This document shows positions 45,882 to 54,308 of a stretch of DNA of 64,000 nucleotides, piece by piece (position 1 is the first letter of the stretch; every line of letters begins with the position of its first letter). Source of the DNA: Nonomuraea africana (lineage in GTDB: Bacteria; Actinomycetota; Actinomycetes; Streptosporangiales; Streptosporangiaceae). The DNA lies in assembly GCF_014873535.1 (NCBI RefSeq), contig NZ_JADBEF010000001.1:682001-746000 (forward strand). Reading direction: 5' to 3'. Position numbers and translations under genes: made by a program. The notes under the pieces are model-generated. The model was not told the DNA's origin and ran no database searches. It saw only the letters and a program-made list of their open reading frames with translations.

Positions 45882-46781
45882 TCAGGCTGCCGGACGGAGA
45901 TGGCCCATCTTCTCCGGGTTGGCGATGAGGTAGATCGTGTCGATCCTGCCGTCCGCGACCACCAGCGAGATCACCGTCACCACCCGGCCCGCGGCGCTCA
46001 TCACGACGGCGGGCCCGCCGTTGACGGAGGTCACCTCGAAGGTCAGATCGGCGTAGTCGTCCACGCCGATCGAGGCCATGAACTTGGCGATGTCGTCGGC
46101 CGTGGCGACCGCGGTGAGGAAGCGACCCACCTTCTCCCGGCCCGCCAGCACCCTGAGGGGCGCCCTGGCCTTGCCGCCGCCGTCCCCGACCAGCGTCACG
46201 TCGTCGGACAGCAGCGCCATGAGCGCCTCCAGATCCCCGCCCGCCGAGGCGTTGATGAACCGCTCGGTGATCTCCCTGCGCCGCGCCCTGTCGGCGCCGA
46301 ACCGCGGCCGCCTGTCCTGCACGTGCTCGCGGGCCCGCTTGGCCAGCTGCCTCGTGGCCGCCTCCGATCTGCCGATCACCTCGGCGATCTCGGAGAACGG
46401 CAGGTCGAACGCCTCACGCAGCACGAACACCGCCCGCTCGAGCGGTGACAGCGTCTCCATCACCACCAGCAGCGCCAATTCCACCGAGTCGGCGAGCTCG
46501 GCGCGCTCGGCCACATCGGGCGTGGTGCCGATCGGCTCGGGCAGCCACGGTCCCACGTACGACTCCCGCCGGGACTGCGCCCATCGCAACCGGTCGATCG
46601 CCAGGCGCGAGGTGACCCTGATGAGGTAGCCCTTGGGGTCGGCGACCGTCTCGTGGTCCACCCCTGACCAGCGCAGCCACGCCTCCTGCACGACGTCCTC
46701 GGCGTCGGCGGCGCTGCCGAGGATGCGGTAGGCGACACCGACGAGCAGGCCCCGGTGCTCCTGGAAAATCTCCGTAGTCAT
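45882..46781 (-). CDS. ECF sigma factor of the SigJ/ECF41 type
   Basis: A 299-residue sigma-70 family protein. Region 2 (FQEHRGLLVGVAYRILGS, AEDVVQEAWLRW) and region 4 (ALLVVMETLSPLERAVFVLRE, SEAATRQLAKRARE) are followed by a C-terminal SnoaL-like domain (~180-299) with the ECF41-type end IYLIANPEKM. In ECF41 proteins that extension, not an anti-sigma factor, controls activity. The partner carboxymuconolactone/oxidoreductase gene usual for ECF41 is not adjacent here. Confidence 0.92.
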   Translation of the reverse strand: MTTEIFQEHRGLLVGVAYRILGSAADAEDVVQEAWLRWSGVDHETVADPKGYLIRVTSRLAIDRLRWAQSRRESYVGPWLPEPIGTTPDVAERAELADSVELALLVVMETLSPLERAVFVLREAFDLPFSEIAEVIGRSEAATRQLAKRAREHVQDRRPRFGADRARRREITERFINASAGGDLEALMALLSDDVTLVGDGGGKARAPLRVLAGREKVGRFLTAVATADDIAKFMASIGVDDYADLTFEVTSVNGGPAVVMSAAGRVVTVISLVVADGRIDTIYLIANPEKMGHLRPAA

Positions 46782-46850
46782 GGACCGAGGGTGGCACATG
46801 CTTCGATTCGTGGTCAGCGGCGGATTCGGCTACACTAACCAACGTCGCAA

Positions 46851-46923
46851 GGGGCTATAGCGCAGTTGGTAGCGCACCTCCATGGCATGGAGGGGGTCAG
46901 GAGTTCGAGTCTCCTTAGCTCCA
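46851..46923 (+). tRNA. tRNA-Ala(GGC), copy 2
   Basis: Identical over all 73 bases to the copy at 22805; here CCA is encoded (46924-46926). A terminator hairpin follows at 46932, and an integrase relic ends 60 bases downstream on the opposite strand. Confidence 0.97.
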
Positions 46924-46931
46924 CCAGCACA

Positions 46932-46964
46932 AACGCCCCATCACCGATCAAGGTGTGGGGCGTT
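46932..46964 (+). terminator. Terminator after tRNA-Ala copy 2
   Basis: AACGCCCCATCACC pairs with GGTGTGGGGCGTT (one T-T mismatch) over a GATCAA loop. Confidence 0.7.
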
Positions 46965-46982
46965 CGGGCCATTAGCAGCCCA

Positions 46983-47345
46983 TTAGCCGTCATTGATCTT
47001 CCTCTTGCGGGCCTTCTCGGCTTTCTTCTGCTCAGCCCGCACCCGAGCGTTGAGCGCTTCAGCGATCCTCTGGTCTGCGTCCCTTGTCGCGTGCTGGTAG
47101 ATCAACGCGGCCCGGTCGCTGTCGTGTCCCATCCGCGCCTTGAGGTCGGCCAGACTCGCGCCAGACTGTGCGGCGAGAGTGTTCCCCGTGTGCCGAAGAT
47201 CGTGGAAGTGCAGACCCGTGCGACCCATCTCCTTCAGGACCTCTTCCCACTTGGCCGTGCGACGGAAGTTGTTTCCCCGCAGGAGCCGCCCTTGGCGCCG
47301 AGGAAGACGAAGGCATCCTCTTCAGGCTCTGCTGCCTCGTCAGGC
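46983..47345 (-). pseudogene. Tyrosine recombinase (integrase) C-terminal fragment beside tRNA-Ala
   Basis: The last ~80 residues are well preserved: HDLRHTGNTLAA (HxxR box), ARMGHDSDRAA (GH box) and the nucleophile in ALIYQHATRDADQ. Upstream, a one-base frameshift near 47280 separates EDAFVFLGAKGG from RGNNFRRTAKWEEVLKEM, and the N-terminal half is missing. The 3' end facing the tRNA gene is the standard layout of an integrase inserted at a tRNA attachment site. A second small piece of a related integrase lies at 47850. Confidence 0.8.
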
Positions 47346-47488
47346 GAACGCCGGACCCGCGATCATGCTGTGATCAGCACCTCCGCCACCAGGTGATGAA
47401 GAGGGTTCATTGGCCCATTTGTTCACTTCATAACGTTTTCCCGGCTGCTGACCAAGAAGGGGTGTAATCGACGAAGGGAGCACGGCCG

Positions 47489-47830
47489 GTGCGTCGCAGA
47501 CAGGCGGACATCGCTACAGACCCGGAAGCTTTCGAAACCTTCTACCGGCGCCATGTCGACGCGATCACCTCGTTCCTCACCCGCAGGGTCGATGATCCGC
47601 ACACGGTCGCCGACCTGGTGGCGGAGGTTTTTGTCGCGGTGCTCGACACAGCTCACACCTACCGGCCTGATCGCGGTAGCGAGATCGCCTGGTTGTACGG
47701 CGTGGCTCGCAACACCCTCTCGGCCGAGCGGCGGCGGGCCTTCAAGGAGACGAGACTGGCCGATCGTGTAGGCGGGATGAAGGTCCATGGCTTCATTTCT
47801 CAGCCCTGGCCCACTGTTCAAGGTGGCTGA
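47489..47830 (+). pseudogene. Truncated ECF-type sigma factor
   Basis: Region 2 is intact (FETFYRRHVDAITSFLT, HTVADLVAEVFVAVLD, IAWLYGVARNTLS), but similarity ends at about residue 96 (47775) and region 4, needed for -35 recognition, is absent; the remaining 17 codons are unrelated. GTG 47489 has GAAGGGAG upstream. The break abuts another integrase scrap, so the loss probably came from element excision or deletion. Confidence 0.75.
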
Positions 47831-47849
47831 CCCCTCATGCGGTACGAGC

Positions 47850-47912
47850 GTCATGCCCCGTCCGTACCTTGAGGTCGGCGATGCCCGCACCGGTCTGCGC
47901 TATCCCGCCGGC
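47850..47912 (-). pseudogene. Second integrase scrap
   Basis: About 20 codons on the minus strand read GIAQTGAGIADLKVRTGHD, parallel to LAAQSGASLADLKARMGHD of the integrase at 46983. Too short to have function. The 135 bases between it and the next gene show nothing recognisable. Confidence 0.45.
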
Positions 47913-48048
47913 CATCGACCTAGGACAAGTCGAGTAGTCCAGGGCTACGAGAGCATGTCGGCGGAGTGCGCGGGAAAGCAGGTTCATGTCTGGCTGGCAG
48001 CCCAGCTCAACCAGGAGAGATGTACTCGTCGCCGTGAGCACGGCGTAG

Positions 48049-49044
48049 TCACGCAGTGGTGCAGGGCTTACGGGAAGGCAGGCCGATCCGGGCCAAGCCG
48101 GCCGCCAGCAGGGCGATGATCAGCGCCATGAGCGTGGTGAACTGGGCGAGCCAGTAGGGTCCGGACTGGGAGGCGTGGTCGTAGTGCCTGGAACCGATCG
48201 TCAGGTAGACGGACCAGATCAGCAGTGGCCCCCCGATACCCGCCACGACTCCTGACCCGAGGCTCGCGTCCCGCCGCGCCGTCCAGGTGGCGACCGCGGC
48301 GGTCAGGACCATGGAACCGATTAAGCCCAACTCCTGGGGGAAGTGCTCAGCCGGCTGTCCGTCACCTCGCCAGCCGTGAACAGCAGGATGAAGGAGACCA
48401 ACCCGAGCCCCGTCCCGGCATGCCGGAGGGCGGATGCCCCTGCCGCCGCACCGATACCGCCGCCGGCGAGGCAGGCCATGAGGGCCACGGCCGGGGGATC
48501 GCCGTCCGTGCCCAACGCCTGGACGTACTGAACCGGCCCGGCCGTCACCGCACAGCCCAACCACGCGGCTAGCGGCAGCATCACGAACCGCCCACGTCCG
48601 GGCACCCTGCCCGCGATCACCGAGGCGAGCATGACCGAGGCCGCGGAATACCAGGCGGCACGGGTGAGATCCCGATACCAGCCGGGGCCGTCCCACTGGT
48701 GGTACTTTTCCCATTCCGTCATCCCGAACGCCTTGCTGGCGATGATCTGCGTGCACGCGAGCACGGCGGCGGCCAGCGCGGCGACGATCACCGGGAGTAC
48801 GGACGGCTTCACCGCACCGGCCTCGCCTTGAGGTAACCCCTTGGCCGCGATTAAGTAGGCGAGCACGGCTCCGATCATCCAGCCCGGCCAGCCCAACCAG
48901 TCCGCCATCGCGTCGGCGAAGTCCCGTCTCGTCGAGGAGGGCGTCTGCGAAGATCTCCCCGACCAGGACCGCTGAGGCGCTGCCGTACAGGGTCGCGACG
49001 GCCGCCTTCGCGGGTTCCCTTCGCAGGAGGAAGCCCGCCGCGCG
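48049..49044 (-). pseudogene. Multi-span membrane protein gene with two frameshifts
   Basis: Hydrophobic segments continue across three frame sections: VATLYGSASAVLVGEIF (frame 1, ~49010-48930), then WLGWPGWMIGAVLAYLIAAK through GLGLVSFILLFTAGEV (frame 2, ~48925-48360), then LIGSMVLTAAVATW to the stop at 48049 (same frame as the first section). Shifts lie near 48925 and 48350. The assembled product would have about eight membrane spans; no family recognised. Its 5' end is fused to the serine-recombinase fragment. Confidence 0.65.
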
Positions 49045-49445
49045 AGAGCTGAGCTTCGAGGCGTGCGCGATCGTCTCGGATGCCGCGTAGGCGCTTGGCG
49101 ATCTTCTCTCGCGGCCAGTCGGGATCGCCGACAAGGTCGAGGAACTGGTCCTGTTGGGCGTCGATCTTGGCGAGGTGTTTCTTGATCTCGATGCGCAGGG
49201 TGTCGCTGGTGACGGCGTTGTCGGCGAGGGTGGCGTCCAGACTGGCGGTGATGCGCTTGTGGAGGTCGGTGGGCAGGGTCAGGGTGGCGTAGTGGTCGGC
49301 GATGGCCGCCTCGACATCGAGGACCGCCATGTAGGGCAGGTCGCATGTGCGGTCCTGACGGCCTCGGCAGATGAAGTAGAGGTACTGGGTGCCGTTCTTG
49401 CTCCTGCCCGGCATGATGATCAAGCGGTGCTTGCCGCGGTGGCAC
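49045..49445 (-). pseudogene. Serine recombinase fragment (zinc ribbon and coiled coil)
   Basis: The frame encodes the middle of a large serine recombinase: HRLIIMPGRSKNGTQYLYF and CRGRQDRTCDLPYM from the zinc-ribbon region, then a helical stretch up to KRLRGIRDDRARLEAQLS. The catalytic N-terminal domain and the C-terminal end are absent. The end overlaps in sequence with the beginning of the recombinase part at 22960-23271, so the two fragments are complementary pieces of the same type of enzyme. Confidence 0.75.
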
Positions 49446-49501
49446 CAGATCGATTTTGGCTCGCCGTTGCTCCCCACGAACGCGCACCCTAATGTTCGGC
49501 T

Positions 49502-50008
49502 GTGCTCTTCCAGGAAATCAACCAGCTCATCACCTACGACGAGCGGCAACGGATGGTCCCCAGCGACCGTGATCGGCTCACCACGCTCGTCAACTCGGCC
49601 CGGGCGCAGGACCCCGCCGACTACACCACGATGCGGGCGCTCGGGGTGGGACTGCTGCTTCTGGGCGAGCACGGCGACGCGGTCGATCACCTCAACCGTG
49701 CGCTCGATCTGGCGGACACGAGCGGCAGGCGGATCGCGGCGTCGATCAATCTGGCCGACGCCTACCGCTACTCAGGCGACGTGGCGGCCTCGGAGACTCT
49801 CTGCCGCGAGATGGTCGCCCTGGCCAGGAAAGAGGTACCCGAGATGGTGTCCTTCGCGCTCCAGCATCTCGGCAAGACCCTCATTGACCTGGGTCGCAGA
49901 CAGGAGGCGCGCGAGGTGCTGCACGAGGCCCTGGCTTTGCGTATGGCGAAAGGTGACCCCGAGCTGATCGCCAGCAGTCAAGCGGCCCTGCGACTCCTCG
50001 ACCTCTAA
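49502..50008 (+). CDS. TPR-repeat protein
   Basis: A 168-residue protein with three to four tetratricopeptide units (LGVGLLLLGEHGDAVDHLNRAL; ASINLADAYRYSGD; LQHLGKTLIDLGRRQEAREVL). It is intact although surrounded by decayed sequence. GTG start at 49502. Such small TPR proteins in actinomycetes often come from larger regulators of the AfsR type; here only the repeat part is present. Function unknown. Confidence 0.8.
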   Translation: MLFQEINQLITYDERQRMVPSDRDRLTTLVNSARAQDPADYTTMRALGVGLLLLGEHGDAVDHLNRALDLADTSGRRIAASINLADAYRYSGDVAASETLCREMVALARKEVPEMVSFALQHLGKTLIDLGRRQEAREVLHEALALRMAKGDPELIASSQAALRLLDL

Positions 50009-50113
50009 CTGTCAGCTCCTGATGATGCTGCAGCTTGGGGGCCTGCTTCATTGACAACGGTCAGACGAACACCTCCGGTCGGCGAGCGGGCACTAGAGAT
50101 CCTGTAGGGCGCG

Positions 50114-50187
50114 GCGCAGCTCCGTCACCTGCTGCGCAGTGTTCGAGTAAGCCGCTATTAGCTCCACAGTTTGGGTAGCGCAGCAGC
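50114..50187. repeat. Diverged tRNA-Ala-like scar, copy c
   Basis: GCGCAGTGTTCGAGTAAG, TTAGCTCCACAGTTTGG and GTAGCGCAGCAGCG are shared with scars a, b and d. The minus strand reads VELIAAYSNTAQQV. It marks the right border of the decayed patch that starts at tRNA copy 2. The 100 bases before it hold no gene. Confidence 0.6.
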
Positions 50188-50195
50188 GCTGACAG

Positions 50196-50229
50196 AAAAC
50201 GCCTCCACCTTTCGGGTGGAGGCGTTTTT
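50196..50229. terminator. Strong terminator at the border of the glycosyltransferase operon
   Basis: A 14-bp perfect stem (AAAACGCCTCCACC / GGTGGAGGCGTTTT) with a five-base loop and T residues on the plus side. On the minus strand it follows the glycosyltransferase stop by 15 bases and would serve that gene as well. Confidence 0.85.
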
Positions 50230-50243
50230 GGTTGATGGGGACG

Positions 50244-51452
50244 TCAGCGTCGGAAGACCCAGCGGTCGAGCAGCGTGAAACGGATCACGGTCACCGCGAT
50301 CGACGCGCCCACCAGCGCCAGGCCCTCCAGCCAGCGGACACCCGCCCCCACGACCACGATGGCGGCCGTGGTGACGGCGAAGTTGAGCAGGAACAGCAGC
50401 CCGGCCCTCGCGTGCACGACCGCGCGGCGAGCGGCGCCCCTGTTGAACGTCCAGCGCCGGTTCGCCTCGGTGTTGACGACCACGGTCGCCGCCAGCGCGA
50501 ACAGGTTGGCCACCTCGGCCGGCAGACCGGCCCGCAGCAGCAGGTAGAGGCCGGCGTGCACCACCGTGGAGGCGAGCCCCACCAGCCCGAACATGATCAT
50601 CTTGCGCAGCTGCTCGACGCCCGGCCGCTCCCGCGTCGGCCGCGGCCGCTCGGGCGCGAGCCCCGGGACGTGCGGGATCTCCACCGCGGCCGCGCCCGAG
50701 GAGATCGCCCTCGACACCCTGACCAGCCCGCGCAGGTCGCTCACGGCGGTCCGCCACAGATCCACCTTGGAGTCGGCGTCCTCCACCCAGTCGACCGCCA
50801 CCTCGCGCACCCGCGCGCCGTTGTGCTCGGCGATCAGCAGCATCTCGGTGTCGAAGAACCACCCGTCGTCGACGACCTTGCCGAGGATCGGCCGGATCAC
50901 CTCTGCCCGCGCCGCCTTGAACCCGCAGGCGGAGTCGGTGAAACCGGCTCTGAACCCCACCCTGAGCAGGCCGTTGTAGGCCCTGGAGATGACCTCCCTG
51001 CGGAAGCTGCGCCTGATGCGCGCGCCGCCGAGCAGCCTGCTGCCGATCGCCACCTCGCAGTGGCCCGAGGCGACCGCCATGACCAGAGGGAGCAGCGCGT
51101 GCAGTCCCGTGGAGAGGTCCACGTCCATGAAGGCGACCACGTCGGCCCTGCTCGCCGTCCAGCCGGCCTTCACCGCCGCGCCCTTGCCGGACGTCTCGAC
51201 CCTGATGACGGCCACGCCCGTCAGCCGGCGCGAGAGGCCGGTGGCCAGCTCCCACGTGCCGTCCGTGCTGCCGTTGTCGACGATGGTGATCCGCCACGGC
51301 AGCGGAAAGGACTCGCTGAGGAAGCGGTGCACCGTCTCCACGCAGCCGGGCAGCGCGCGCTCCTCGTTCAGCACGGGGATGATGACGTCCACCGTGGTGA
51401 CCCGGGTGGCGCCGTCGGCGACGAAGGGCACACCCTCGACGGTGGACGTCAC
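50244..51452 (-). CDS. GT2 glycosyltransferase fused to a GtrA-like membrane domain
   Basis: A 402-residue protein. Residues ~15-240 form a GT-A glycosyltransferase (VDVIIPVLNEERALPG, IVDNGSTDGT, AFMDVDLSTGL with the DxD-type metal site, SACGFKAARAEV) of the dolichyl/polyprenyl-phosphate sugar type. Residues ~280-402 contain four membrane spans of the GtrA type (MIMFGLVGLASTVVHAG). It probably loads a sugar on polyprenyl phosphate and helps move it across the membrane. GTG 51452 overlaps the stop of the methyltransferase gene. Confidence 0.9.
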   Translation of the reverse strand: MTSTVEGVPFVADGATRVTTVDVIIPVLNEERALPGCVETVHRFLSESFPLPWRITIVDNGSTDGTWELATGLSRRLTGVAVIRVETSGKGAAVKAGWTASRADVVAFMDVDLSTGLHALLPLVMAVASGHCEVAIGSRLLGGARIRRSFRREVISRAYNGLLRVGFRAGFTDSACGFKAARAEVIRPILGKVVDDGWFFDTEMLLIAEHNGARVREVAVDWVEDADSKVDLWRTAVSDLRGLVRVSRAISSGAAAVEIPHVPGLAPERPRPTRERPGVEQLRKMIMFGLVGLASTVVHAGLYLLLRAGLPAEVANLFALAATVVVNTEANRRWTFNRGAARRAVVHARAGLLFLLNFAVTTAAIVVVGAGVRWLEGLALVGASIAVTVIRFTLLDRWVFRR

Positions 51453-52144
51453 GGACGCCTCGCCCGTGCCATCAGCGACACCCCTGGAAGCGACGAGACG
51501 GGCAGGAAGCGCTCGGCCATCACGACCGCGGTCAGCGCCAGGTTGACCGGGCCGGGCAGCTCCTCCAGGTCGCAGCCGGTGGCCTTGCGCCTGCGGATCG
51601 CGGCGACCGGTCTGAGCAGGACGTTCCAGCTCCACAGCCGCTCGACCACCAGCCCAGCGCCCTCGATCACCTGGCGGAGGCCCTCCCGGGTGTAGCGGCG
51701 GTGATGGCCGAGCGCGACGTCGTGCGCCGACCACAGCCGCATGTCGCACGGCACGGCGACGAAGGCGGTGCCGCCCGGTTTGAGCACTCTGGCGATCTCC
51801 GCGGCCGCCGCCTGGTCGTCGTCGATGTGCTCGAGCACGTCGAGCGCGGTGACCAGGTCGAACTCGGCGTCGCCGAGCGGCAGGCAGCGCAGGTCGGCCT
51901 TGATGGCCGCCAGCCCGCGCTCCCTGGCGTAGGCGACGGCGGTGTCGGAGAAGTCGGCCGCGAGGGCGCTCCAGCCGTACCGTTGGAAGACCCTGGTGTT
52001 GCCGCCGCCGGCCGCGCCGACGTCGAGGGCGCGCCCAGGACGGCCGATGCGGCGCAGCTCGCGGGCGAGGATCGCCCGCCGCTCCCGATACCACCAGTGG
52101 CGGTCCTCCAGCTCGACCGCGCGCCGGATCTCGGTGGCGTCCAT
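51449..52144 (-). CDS. SAM-dependent methyltransferase (class I)
   Basis: A 231-residue protein with the SAM-binding loop ALDVGAAGGGNT, ALDVLEHIDDD and an HHRRYTREGL segment seen in methyltransferases that act on sugars or lipid-linked glycans. Translationally coupled to the GT2/GtrA gene (GTGA), so it may methylate the same glycan or lipid. ATG 52144 is preceded by GGGAGAG; the frame is open upstream but arginine-rich. Confidence 0.88.
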   Translation of the reverse strand: MDATEIRRAVELEDRHWWYRERRAILARELRRIGRPGRALDVGAAGGGNTRVFQRYGWSALAADFSDTAVAYARERGLAAIKADLRCLPLGDAEFDLVTALDVLEHIDDDQAAAAEIARVLKPGGTAFVAVPCDMRLWSAHDVALGHHRRYTREGLRQVIEGAGLVVERLWSWNVLLRPVAAIRRRKATGCDLEELPGPVNLALTAVVMAERFLPVSSLPGVSLMARARRP

Positions 52145-52218
52145 GGCTCTCCCTGGTATGGCGGATGTGTCCAGGAGCATCCTGGCGGCTTCGCGCGGCG
52201 CAGGCCAGAGGCGCGGCT

Positions 52219-52941
52219 TCAGGACGTCGTCAGCGCGCGCAGTCCGTTCCGCAGCCGCTCCCTTTCCTCCTCTTCGAGCAGCGCGTACGGCTGCGCCGCC
52301 CGCCGGTTGGTCTCCCGTTCGACCGTCTCCCACACCGGCCCCTCACGCAGCCCGGTGATCTCCTCCGCGGTGAGCCCCTCCGCCTGCCAGGCCGCCGCGT
52401 GCGCGTCGGCCCGGTGGTAGCGGACGGCGGCGAGCCTGTTGAACAGCGCGAGCCCCGCGGAGACCCCCTCCGGCTCGTACGGCGGCGCCATCACCTCCAG
52501 TGCCCCGCCCTCGGCTCGGTCGGCCCCCTCAAGCAGCCGCCCGACCAGCTCGCCGAGCTCCCCGACCAGCTCGTCGCGGCCGCGCCACAGCCTGGCGGTG
52601 GCGCCCTCGTGCAGCTCGTACAGCCCTTCGACGAAGGCCAGCGTGACCGGCGTCGCGTGCAGCCTGCCGTCGTCGTCCTCGCGCAGCGTCCCCTGGGCCA
52701 GGTGACCGGCCACCTCGGCGTCGCGCTCGGCGGCGCTGCCGTACCGGTAGACGGCGGCGAGGCCGGCCCTGGTCAGCGGGCGCAGCGGGAGTACGTACCG
52801 CTGGTCGATGAGGAAGCCCGGCCGCAGCCCCGACCGCCGCACGTACTCCAGCCCCGCCTGCCGACCGGCGGCGTGGACGTCGATGTGCACGGCGTCGATC
52901 AGGGGAGCGATCGACGCCGCGAAGGCCGCTAGATCCTGCAT
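52219..52941 (-). CDS. Hypothetical protein, helical, SCO6745-like end
   Basis: A 240-residue soluble protein. The second half, FNRLAAVRYHRADAHAAAW with AEGLTAEEI, resembles the helical SCO6745/SalK-type proteins, and the middle part has a winged-helix flavour. The N-terminal ~50 residues differ. Function unknown. Divergent from the LLM oxidoreductase gene. Confidence 0.65.
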   Translation of the reverse strand: MQDLAAFAASIAPLIDAVHIDVHAAGRQAGLEYVRRSGLRPGFLIDQRYVLPLRPLTRAGLAAVYRYGSAAERDAEVAGHLAQGTLREDDDGRLHATPVTLAFVEGLYELHEGATARLWRGRDELVGELGELVGRLLEGADRAEGGALEVMAPPYEPEGVSAGLALFNRLAAVRYHRADAHAAAWQAEGLTAEEITGLREGPVWETVERETNRRAAQPYALLEEEERERLRNGLRALTTS

Positions 52942-53073
52942 GGTCGGACATTATGCCGATCTGCCTACGTGGAACGCAGGAGAGCGGCGGCTCCCTGCTG
53001 CTCCCACAGGAGTACGCGTACCAGCAACCCCAGGGTGATGCTGTCCCGGGCGTTGTCGGTAGATCGTGGATGC

Positions 53074-53862
53074 ATGACCACACGCCCCTTCAGGTTTGGC
53101 GTCGTCGCCGGTCACGCGAACAACGGGCAGGACTGGACCGCGCTCGCCCGCCGCGCCGAGCGACTCGGCTACGCCACCCTGCTGACCCCCGACACGCTGA
53201 GCACGTTCTCGCCGTTCCCCGCGCTGGCCGCCGCGGCCGCCGTCACCACGACGCTCCGCCTGGGCACGTACGTGCTCAGCGCCCCCAACCGCACCCCGGG
53301 CCAGGTCGCGTGGGAGGCGAACGCGCTGCGCATCCTGTCGGGCGGCCGGTTCGAGCTGGGGCTCGGCGCGGGCCGTCCGGGCGCGGAGGCCGACAGCTCC
53401 AGGCTCGGGTTCGCGCACGGCACGCCGTCCGAGCGCGTCTCCCGGCTGGCCGCGACCGTCGACGCCGTCGCGGACGTGCCGATCCTCATCGCCGCCGCGG
53501 GGCCCCGCCTGCTGCGCCTGGCCGCGGAGAAGGCCGACATCATCGCCCTCGCACTGCCCGTCCAGGCCACCGAGGACCAGCTGGCCGCCAGGCTCGACGA
53601 GCTGTACGAGCTGGCCGGCGACCGCTTCCCGCAGCTGGAGATCAACGCCAACGTGGCCGCGATCGGGGACGACCTGCCGCCCTGGCTGCTGCGGCAGCTC
53701 GGTGGCGAGCCGAGCGGCACCGGCATCCTGACCGGCTCGGTCGAGGAGATGGCGGAGACGCTGAGCAAGCGCAGGGACCGGCTCGGCATCTCCTACGTCT
53801 CGATCAACGCGGACTACATGGAGGCGTTCGCGCCGGTGGTGCGACGCCTCGCCGGTACCTGA
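53074..53862 (+). CDS. F420-type LLM-class flavin oxidoreductase (TIGR03621-like)
   Basis: A 262-residue luciferase-like TIM-barrel protein. FRFGVVAGHANNGQDW, LRLGTYVLSAPNRTPGQVAWE and GGRFELGLGAGR are diagnostic of the actinobacterial subgroup thought to use coenzyme F420 or FMN. Substrate unknown. The ATG at 53074 matches family N termini; the upstream open part is not conserved. A DUF3224 gene follows after 36 bases. Confidence 0.87.
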   Translation: MTTRPFRFGVVAGHANNGQDWTALARRAERLGYATLLTPDTLSTFSPFPALAAAAAVTTTLRLGTYVLSAPNRTPGQVAWEANALRILSGGRFELGLGAGRPGAEADSSRLGFAHGTPSERVSRLAATVDAVADVPILIAAAGPRLLRLAAEKADIIALALPVQATEDQLAARLDELYELAGDRFPQLEINANVAAIGDDLPPWLLRQLGGEPSGTGILTGSVEEMAETLSKRRDRLGISYVSINADYMEAFAPVVRRLAGT

Positions 53863-53898
53863 CAGGAGGTGACAGGTACGTCGGCGACGATAGAGGTC

Positions 53899-54291
53899 AT
53901 GAACGCAAAGGGAACCTTCGTCACCTTCGGCTGGACTCCTCAGGAGCCCTACGACGTGGTCGACGGCGCCGCGCTGGCCTTCGTCACGCTGAGCAAGACC
54001 TTCGAGGGCGACCTGGCGGGGTCGGGCGCGGTCACGATGATCGTCTCGTCGTCGGAGCGTGAGGACTCCCGCTCGTACGTGGCGATGGAGCGCGTCTCCT
54101 GCACCCTCGGCGGGCGCACGGGGACGTTCGTCCTGCAGCACAACGCGGTCAGTAACGAGGGTGACGACTCGCTGACCTGCACCGTCGTCCCCGGTTCCGG
54201 CACCGGCGAGCTGACCGGCCTGCGCGGCGCCCTCCAGATCCACATCGCCCCCGACGGCTCCCACAGCTACACCTTCGACTACGAACTCTGA
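53899..54291 (+). CDS. DUF3224 domain protein
   Basis: A 130-residue beta-barrel-type protein of the DUF3224 family (AKGTFVTFGWTPQEPYD, KTFEGDLAGSG, GTGELTGLRG). The family resembles allene-oxide-cyclase-like barrels but its role is unknown. Start is ATG 53899 (AGAGG upstream) or GTG 53869. Same strand as the LLM gene. Confidence 0.85.
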   Translation: MNAKGTFVTFGWTPQEPYDVVDGAALAFVTLSKTFEGDLAGSGAVTMIVSSSEREDSRSYVAMERVSCTLGGRTGTFVLQHNAVSNEGDDSLTCTVVPGSGTGELTGLRGALQIHIAPDGSHSYTFDYEL

Positions 54292-54308
54292 CATCCGGGA
54301 GGAGCGGA

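Noticed and set aside
48225..48572. Plus-strand gene inside the membrane pseudogene
   Set aside because: Arg/Pro-rich shadow of the minus-strand hydrophobic frames.
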